DNA of 64,000 nucleotides from Enchytraeus crypticus (taxonomy: Eukaryota > Annelida > Clitellata > Enchytraeida > Enchytraeidae): positions 377,001 through 441,000 of the forward strand of contig CAJHZI010000736.1 of assembly GCA_905160935.1 (NCBI GenBank), given 5' to 3'. Below, in pieces: positions 56,293 through 64,000 of the stretch (the stretch's first letter is position 1; each line of letters begins with the position of its first letter). The position numbers and the translations under genes were made by a program. Below the pieces are notes generated by a model. The model worked only from the letters and a program-made list of their open reading frames with translations. It ran no database searches and was not told the DNA's origin.

Positions 56293-59200
56293 ATGGAGAT
56301 ATTGGTAAGATTTATTATTGTAAATAAAGTCAAATTTAAACTTTTAAAAAAAATTGTACAAGTGCACACGCTAATTTTAAATTCATTGTAACTAAATTTT
56401 GTAGATATAAAACACTTGTGCAAATTGTACCATGCTGTAAAGTATTATTCTGCTTTAGTTTAAGTGCGTTTTATGCAATAAACCTAAGTTTAAGCATCTT
56501 TACTCAATATTCAGACATATTTTAAACATGAAATGATCATCTAGGTAACTGTAATGGGCACTAATTGCAAAAAATATTTAGAGTGCCTCTGGCAGAGTTA
56601 ATAATCCTGTATAAATATTGAACATATTAATTAATTTTTGATTGATATGTGCTTTTGGAATATTAAAGCATATAGCTTTCTCCAAGTGATTGATCCTGGT
56701 GGCCTCTGCAGATTATTCTTCATTGGAACGATGTGAATGTATCTTCTATTTTATACTGGTTATGATATATTGTTTCTTAGCTAAACTGGGATTCAAGGGA
56801 AGTTGATTATGATAGTTGTGATGATGATTATGTATTATTTCTTGTAGGCTGAAGAGTGCAAGAAGGAAGGAAATGAGTGCATGGACAAAGAGAAATACTT
56901 TGAAGCAGTTCTACATTATACGAAAGGCATTAAGATTGATCCAAACAATCCACTTATCTACAGCAACAGATCGGCAGCTTTCCTCAAGATACAGCAGTTC
57001 TATCATGCTCTCGATGATGCCAAGACAGTCATTAAAATGCTGCCAAAGTGGGCAAAGGTATTATAACCTTTGTTACAAGTTTACCTCACTTGTGTTTGCA
57101 GCTGTGCATGCATTAAGATTCTGAACTAAAATTTGAATATAGATCTCTGATATATTTAAATTTATTTCTGTATATATGTATGATCTCCCTTCTCCTAAAT
57201 AAATTTTGCTTAAATGTGTTCTCTAATATTAAAAAATTGTGAACTTTGTACCAATTTTGCATAGTTGTATACTTTCAACTTATTAGTATATTTGGATTGT
57301 TTGTTTACTTTCCATTGTTTATGTGCATAGTAGTGGCTGTATATTTTGCTGGATACCTGATAGAAATTGAGTCCTTGTTGGTTGTTTTATTTTATAAACT
57401 TTTCTATTAGTTTGCAACTTATCAGATTCATAGCAAAATCCTGTATGCAGTGAAAAATGAATTATTTTTCTTATTATTTTAGAGATTGGTTTATATGAAT
57501 GTCTTGTGGTAGTATTAATAAAATTACCCTCATAATTGTTAACTTTTTTTCGTTACTTTTTAAGTTAGTATAGATTTTTTATAGTTGGGCTATTGATGCT
57601 TTCTTTGTTTAGGTAGCATTGCCTGGATGGCTAGTTTATATTTATAATATCAATATTTTAGTAGTAATTACTTGCAGTTATTGAGATTTCTGATGCTTTG
57701 TATTTGTTTTCATGTGCACTCAGGGATATTATCGCAAGGCTGAAGTAGAATGTGTAGCGGAACATTTTGAAGACGCTGTTGCCACATATCAGGTCAACTT
57801 TTCAATTAGACTTCTTAAAATTCTCTCTGATCCAGTTGTGCAGTTTATTGTGGTGTTCTACTCTGTGTCTGTGTTTAATGCTGGTGGAGCTTTATCAGTT
57901 AACTTGATAGGTTTCCAATTGAGCAACATATTTAATGAAAATTTGGGGATTATCATCTGAAATAGCTTGCAATTCTAAGATGTAGGAAATGGCAGTGGTG
58001 ATTGTTGAATGATGATTTATATACCAGGCTGGTATATGCTTGCGGAGCTTAATATAATATATATGGTAACTAGCAATGAAGTTATGAATATACTCAAATG
58101 CAGTTTCAGTTTTTTAGTTTACCTTTCTCCGCTTATACAATCTGAGAATGAGGTTCTAGGTAACTGGGGACTATGGGTGTAACTATAGCTTTTCCCAGAC
58201 TATTATTCAACGATTCATGTTCTTCATGTCACTAAATTTTTATAAGCATACAAATAGCGAACAACTCTTGTTGTTCACTATTTATAACACACCTATTCCT
58301 AAATGTCTGGCTGTGGAGCAAAGGCAGATCAAAAACCGTAACTCTATGTATTGTGTTTTATAGTCTTTCTTAGACTCTCTGGCTGAATTGATTTTGTAGA
58401 AGGGACTTAGTCTAATACCGGATGATCCCACACTCATAAAGGGTCTCCATTTTGCTCAAGAGCAGCTAAAAGCTCAAAGAAAAGGTTTGTTTACTTTCTG
58501 TAAATATTTTCTGTTTGTTTTAGATATTTGAAGTTATGCACAATTTATCATAATCAAATGCACTATCTGACTGCTTTCAAATAAAGTTAATCGCACTTTA
58601 TATAGAGAAATTATCATTGAAAAATAATGATATCTATCATGTTCTCTATCCTATAGCTAATTTCATGAAGCTCTGTTTCCCATTTTGCTTCTGGTTCACT
58701 CAAAAAAGACTAACCGTAAATGGCATGTGTTGCAACTTGCAGGCCACTAAGCAAGAACTGAGAAAGGCAATGGCAAACCTCCTCAGAACTCATTATTTCA
58801 AAGCAGTAGGCTAGATTCTAGTATGGATAAGCCATTTGTAAAGGGAGTAACTTGTTGATATATGGAGGGCACTTTGCGGAGCATGGCAGCAGATTATGAT
58901 TAGGACTATTTACATTAGACCTGCCACTTGGAAGAAAACCAAGAGAGGATTATAAAATATATATTTATCTGTTCAGCCTGTGTACACTAAGTAACCCAAG
59001 ATTTGAACTCAAGGTACTTAAATTCATCTTAGAATCAATCATATATATTTATTTTATAATCTAAATGAATTTCTGGAATATCAAGATATATTATCCTTAT
59101 TGTTATATTTCATGACAGATATGAAGTGTAGGTTTTATGTATGGACTCTGTACTATCAGAAAGGCTTTTGTGCTTATAGGTGTATGCTGTCGAACTAGTG

Positions 59201-62200
59201 TAATTATATTGTTGCATATTTGTATACTTATAGCCGAGAGCAGAATGCCGTGGTATGGGGTGGCATTTGGTGCAATGGTTGGAATATTTCTTATTCTAGC
59301 AGACGAACTTTTGACAAAGAAAACAATGTTAAAGGTAGTAAACTAGCATTTGAGTTACTTATTTATTGAGGTCTGTTAAAGAATACCAAATGATTGTTCA
59401 CTCTAGAGTTGCAATGCTCATGCAGTCAAGCGATACCGGCATTTGAAAATAGAACAAATCTTACAATTTCTGCATCACGCTTATGTAACTCTTAGATGTA
59501 TTGAAACTCTACCACTAGTACAAGCATTCAATCTTGTGTGTCTTGATATCTTTCTTATTTTACATGACGCACTGAATGTAAATGATATTATATTACAATG
59601 TTATTGTTGAATGATAATTCAGTGTCAAATAAAATATAAAAAAATTTGATTGAGTATTATAATTTTTAATATTTCTTAAGTTTTAATGTTTAATATGTCC
59701 CAAGTATCTGTTAGTGTATGGACATTACAATTGTAATTGATATCTAACAGTTTATGTACTACAAAACTTATATGCTATATTGTAAACTATAATAAGGAGA
59801 TTTTCATTTAGAATTATTATGTTGCTTAAAAGTTAAAAATGAGTAAATATTTTACATAGGTTTATCAATGATTGTAATATTGCCTATCATTGTCATCGTT
59901 GCTATGACAATACTTTTTTTAGGATATCTAGAATTTTTCCTTAAATAGTACCCTTCTAGAATACAGTGAGCTCAATTTTTTAATGAATGTGACCAGTATG
60001 TTTATTGCATAAGCTGAACTTCTTTCCATTTTCTGTGTTTAGATAAATGTGCAGTTGCAGCATAACCTTATACTACTTTATTAAATTTATTATAACCTGA
60101 TAACACTGGTTGCTACATTACCCATTGTTGTATTGAACATTTCAGAATGATTTATTCCGGTCTGTGGCACTGTCTGTTATTGTCTCAGTATGCTATGGGA
60201 TTGCTTTACTCTACAGGTAAACTTTTTCAGTGCTGTCAACATGCTGTTGATTTGCTGTAAGCAAATTGAGTAGTTGAGTTCAGTTACTTCTTTTTTAAAT
60301 CCTTAAAATCTAACTTCAAATTTTAATAAAGTTCTCCTTTTTATTAAATTATAAATATATTGAACCAGCTCTGTCTGTTTGTGTGAAGTAACGCTGAGCG
60401 TCATGATTCATATTTAGAATTCCTTAAGAGTTAGACTAATGTTATGGCGCTGTTATTCAGCTCTATCATTTAATCGTTCTAATCTTAAATTCATATACCC
60501 AGTATATAATGAAAGTTTATAACAGCGTCATAAGACTCATAATACTATTTATTCATCAACGTCGCCTTGGGATTGAAAGGTCAGAGTTTGAATCCACATT
60601 CACTTCATCATCATCATTTAGTAAATAGTTGGTAAGAATATTCATTGCACACTACTTGTGCTGTTTGTGCAATCTATTTAATTCAAATTTATTTAAATGG
60701 TAATAGTATACTTCAATATACTTTATTATTCTATTGTATGATTCTGTTCGTCTGTTAACTCTGCTTAAGTAAATGTTCAACTAGATAGAACGCGTCTCTT
60801 TCTCTTTGATGGCCTATTGTTTGTGTCTCTGCTTACCTTGTTTGATTGATGTTATATTTCCCTTTTTCTAATTTTATTTTATATTATGTTACTTTATATT
60901 GCTTGTTTTCATTTTGTATGGTATATGCTGTGTTTTGATCTAATAAGCATATTTCTCTCTCTCTCATCCTCAAAATTGCATCGTCATCATCATCATTATT
61001 TAAAACATTTCATCATCATCATCATCCAACCTTCATCATCATCATAAAAATTTATGCATATGAGATTTTTTGACTATTCTGAACGTTTGTCAATACTTTT
61101 TGACAATTTAAGTTTTGCCTATTTTTCTGTTGTAGGCCTTAAGCGTTGTAATTAATGGAGTTTTGTTTGCTTCAGATACTTTGTAAGAAGTCAGCGGAAG
61201 AGCCTGACTGAAGCGCCGATTGATTTTCTTGATGGTATGTTAATGTCAGTAATTTAGTTTTTACGTAATTATGTTGTTATGAGATTGTTTAAGAGGTACA
61301 ACAACTATGCCTATATTATGTGACATTATGATTATGTTTAGTCATTTAACTTAGTAATGATCATTTAGACTCTTGTATATTGTAGCATACTATTTGGCCA
61401 TTCAATTTCATTTTGATGCTATTATATCTTTTGTGTTTTATTTCTGATTTATAATGCATATTGTATTTTGTGTTATATAACAAATTATATCTAACTTCAC
61501 TTGTTGCAAGAGGCGACAAAGCTTAAACTGAGGAAGCAAACGGGAAACCTCGTAAGTAACAAAATTTTGTTCCCGAACTATAGGCTACATAAGGTTATAA
61601 GTAAGGTTATAAGTATAGCCTTTTGTGAAGCTATTAACTTGTTGACCTAAGAGTACTATATATGGAGCTTGAAAGCACACTCAAGATATGAATTTGTACC
61701 ATGAATCTGCTGCTTGGCAGAATACTTATTAATATATTCCAGTCTCTTGTTTTTGTTAGAAGAAAATCCTTTCAACAGCGCTGGAAATGTAATCTCTTTC
61801 TTAGTGCACTGCTTACTGGCAGGTCCATGGTATATAACGCCTCCACTCTTCTCTGTCTTCCGCTTTCCTCTTCATTTCCACATATGCGTGGGTCTTGAAA
61901 TCATCTAACGTACCTAATCTCGGCCTGCCCCTGCCTCTTTCCCTTCCATTCTAACTTCCATGACCTCTTTAATAGACCTTCCCCCTTAGGATGTGTCCTA
62001 TCCAACTCTTCTTCCTATGTCTTAATACATTTGTCAGCTGTCTATCTGTACCAATTCTCTCCAGAACTTCTTGAAATGTAATATAATATAATAATTTTCT
62101 GATAGACAGCAATGATTTCTCAAAATGCCATGTCAATGATTTCTCAAAATTGCCATGTTATAATCTTTTTCAAAATAGACTGCTTGTATTTGTTGGTATG

Positions 62201-62549
62201 GATGAATTTGTAAAAATGATCAAAGTGACTTTTGATTTCTAGCTCTGTAGTTAAATTTTACTGCCAATCTTCGATAGTTAAACCTATAATTTTCATATTA
62301 TTTTGTATTCTGTTAACTGTCGTTGTTATTAATTGTTGTGCAGAATTTATATTCATAATTATATGTTTATTTGCTGCAGCTAAAGATGTAGCTTCACTGC
62401 TAAGTAATCCAGTCAAACAATCATCAGGTTCAGCAACAGCCGCTGCCTCATCATCATCGGCTACAACAACAGCTGCAGCTGCAGCTGCTGCAGCAGACAA
62501 GAATGATTCGCCTAACAAAACAGCAGCTCGTCGCAGAAAGAAGAACTAA
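56293..62549 (+). CDS. Membrane-anchored TPR protein (HOP TPR1-like), complete
   Basis: Eight exons give about 258 residues: 56293-56304 (MEIL), 56848-57057, 57724-57792, 58400-58484, 59234-59334, 60146-60216, 61176-61234 and 62380-62549. Residues 5-125 form three TPR repeats, with YSNRSAA and WAKGYYRKAE as landmarks. The carboxylate-clamp residues that hold the EEVD tail of Hsp70/Hsp90 are all there (K and N in KKEGN, N in YSNRS, K and R in KGYYRK). Two hydrophobic segments follow, about residues 131-149 (VAFGAMVGIFLILA) and 165-186 (SVALSVIVSVCYGIALLY). The tail is Ala/Ser/Thr-rich and ends ARRRKKN, a basic, ER-retrieval-like end. I infer a chaperone docking protein on an organelle membrane; no orthologue name is claimed. 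An acceptor-like site just before the start (about 56250) suggests an upstream 5'-UTR exon. Confidence 0.9.
58740..58935 (+). mobile_element. SINE-2, old copy, TPR gene intron 4
   Basis: Decayed landmarks are CAAACCTCCTCAGAACTCAT, GTAACTTGTTGATATATGGA and CATTAGACCTGCCACTTGG. Confidence 0.55.
61501..61731 (+). mobile_element. SINE-2 in TPR gene intron 7
   Basis: It matches 31076-31440 from GCAAGAGGCGACAAAG to TACCATGAATCTGCTGCTTG, with a short internal duplication (AAGGTTATAAGT). A LINE-2 3' end lies just beyond in opposite sense. Confidence 0.7.
61790..62075 (-). mobile_element. LINE-2 family: 3' end, in TPR gene intron 7
   Basis: The minus strand encodes RIGTDRQLTN, KKSWIGHILRG, KEVMEVRMEGK and AEDREEWRRYIPWTCQ across one or two frameshifts. 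This is the C terminus of a non-LTR reverse transcriptase (WIGHVLRM..EGR..GKR type). It ends with CAGTAAGCAGTGCACTAAG. Confidence 0.8.
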
Positions 62550-64000
62550 TTTAAAAGCTGTTGTTTTAGAAATAGCTGTATTTAAAATGAATTAGTTCTG
62601 CTAAAACTCTTGTGACTCTTCTTGATGTGAATAGTGAAACTGAATATGTAGTAGTTGTTTATCCAGTGGCCCAATGAAGTGTTTACCAAGATATATTGTT
62701 GCTTTACTTACTGTATCTGATGTTGCGTTTCGTATAATTGAAAGATTTTATTATAAGAAATTTAAATTAGATTTTAGTGTAAAACATTTTTCGCTAGACA
62801 AAAGGGATTTCTGAAAGGTTAGGTTAAAATTGAAAGTAACACTAGTTCGAACTATTGATAGAGACATTATTGAACTGGGTGAAAAAAGCTAGAGACAGTG
62901 TTTAATTTGCCAAACTTGATTAGCACTTTCATAAAGTTTATAAAATAATATCATCATCATCATCATCTTCTCTTGAATCCCTGTTTAACTAGGGTCGGTA
63001 TACAAATAGACTGCCTAAAATCCTCTCTGTTTCACATCATATCACCAGTCAATCCCCAATTTTTTTTGTAGCAAATTCTGGAGCCTAGGCGCTCACCAAC
63101 CGTCCTTTCTGACGTTGGTATGGATCTTAGTGCTTTAGTCACCTTCTACGACACGTGCAGTCACCGGTTGGTCAATTCTTCAAACAACCCGGACACAACA
63201 CGGGAAAGTTGATAAAATAATACATTTGAAATAATAAGATATGAATAATATGAATTGTAGATCAGTAAAATAGCAATTAATGAAAGTACTTAGTAAGTTC
63301 AGTAAATGGGATTGGGCGTCTGGAAGAATGAAGGTTTGTTTAGCCCATGGATAATTTTTTAGTTTTGTTTGGTCAGTTTTGTTTTATTCACTATTTTTAG
63401 TTATATTCTCTAAGTTCTTTATTTGCTCAGAATGAAATGGCTTAATATTCTACATTCCTCATAATAACAAATCGTTCATTGTATTTTGATGTGGTTGTAA
63501 TATGTCAATTGTATTGTTTTTCGGATTAATATATATATCCAGGCAATCAATCTATCAATAAAGTTCATCAAGGACATTAATGTTTACGTAATCTATCAAT
63601 TTAATGAAGTAATCAATCAATCAAAGTTGGCAATAGATGTTCAATTCAAGTAGCGGTTTATATATACTGTATGTAGAAATATTTTATAGATGTTGAAAAT
63701 TAAAATTCGAGTAATCAATCAATAAAAATAGAGCGCAAATTACATTGTACATTTGTATTCTTCGCTGACCTGCGGTTTAACAAGAGTATTATAATTTGTA
63801 AAGAATACTTAATGGCAATGTCTTCAAGTTTTGAATAAGTTACTTGAGCTATATTATTGGTGCAAATGTTAAAATATCATGAAGCACATCAGTAGGTGCT
63901 TGATTGGATAACCTAGCTAACCCATTATTGACTATCCTTATCAGTCGATAAATTCGGCCTTAGCCAGTAACTGTTCGTAATGCATCAAATAGGTATCAAA
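62550..64000. other. 3' UTR and downstream DNA of the TPR gene
   Basis: No further gene is seen. AATAAA at 63557 is a possible poly(A) signal but lies beyond the R3 element, so a nearer, weaker signal may be used instead. Confidence 0.4.
62950..63215 (-). mobile_element. R3 repeat family, fullest copy
   Basis: A CAT-repeat tail precedes CTTGAATCCCTGTTTAACTA. The rest includes CTTTCTGACGTTGGTATGGA and ACGACACGTGCAGTCACCGG and ends ACCCGGACACAACACGGG. The minus-strand start resembles the head of SINE-2. Confidence 0.75.

Noticed and set aside
62258-62518. Minus-strand Ala-rich frame
   Set aside because: It is the antisense of the Ala/Ser/Thr-rich last exon of the TPR gene.

Overview
This is nuclear DNA from an animal. 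Every recognisable gene is broken by GT-AG introns with matching phases. The sequence is AT-rich and full of microsatellites, minisatellites, SINEs, truncated non-LTR retrotransposons and DNA-transposon relics. The uL1/RPL10A protein and the repeat styles fit a marine invertebrate, possibly a lophotrochozoan, but I cannot fix the phylum. Exon ends, phases and protein lengths were worked out by hand. Layout: 3.2-5.7 kb (-) is the 3' end of a single-pass membrane protein with a PDZ-type C terminus. 9.6-15.3 kb (-) is an eight-exon gene of the ANGEL/CCR4 endonuclease-exonuclease-phosphatase (EEP) fold in which most catalytic residues are replaced. 20.8-21.4 kb (-) is a first exon of a basic nuclear-type protein. 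24.8-33.4 kb (+) is a complete six-exon RhoGAP gene of the TAGAP/ARHGAP20 type with an acidic 8-residue repeat in its tail. 35.8-40.2 kb (+) is the complete RPL10A gene, carrying two paralogous box C/D snoRNAs in intron 2. 41.7-50.3 kb (-) is a complete nine-exon GH1 beta-glucosidase gene. 56.3-62.5 kb (+) is a complete eight-exon gene for a TPR co-chaperone-like protein with two membrane segments. The genes do not form a pathway; this is an ordinary metazoan neighbourhood of unrelated genes. Mobile DNA fills the space between and inside them: (1) a LINE ('LINE-1' here) and a tRNA-derived SINE ('SINE-1') that share a 3' tail; (2) a second LINE ('LINE-2') and a SINE ('SINE-2') that share another tail; (3) a repeat family ('R3') with a CAT-repeat tail; (4) a decayed mariner; (5) two hAT-like elements, one containing abutting perfect palindromes; (6) a MITE present twice. 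The items most worth a second look are the EEP pseudoenzyme, the twin snoRNAs, the two LINE/SINE tail-sharing pairs and the palindromic hAT-like element.
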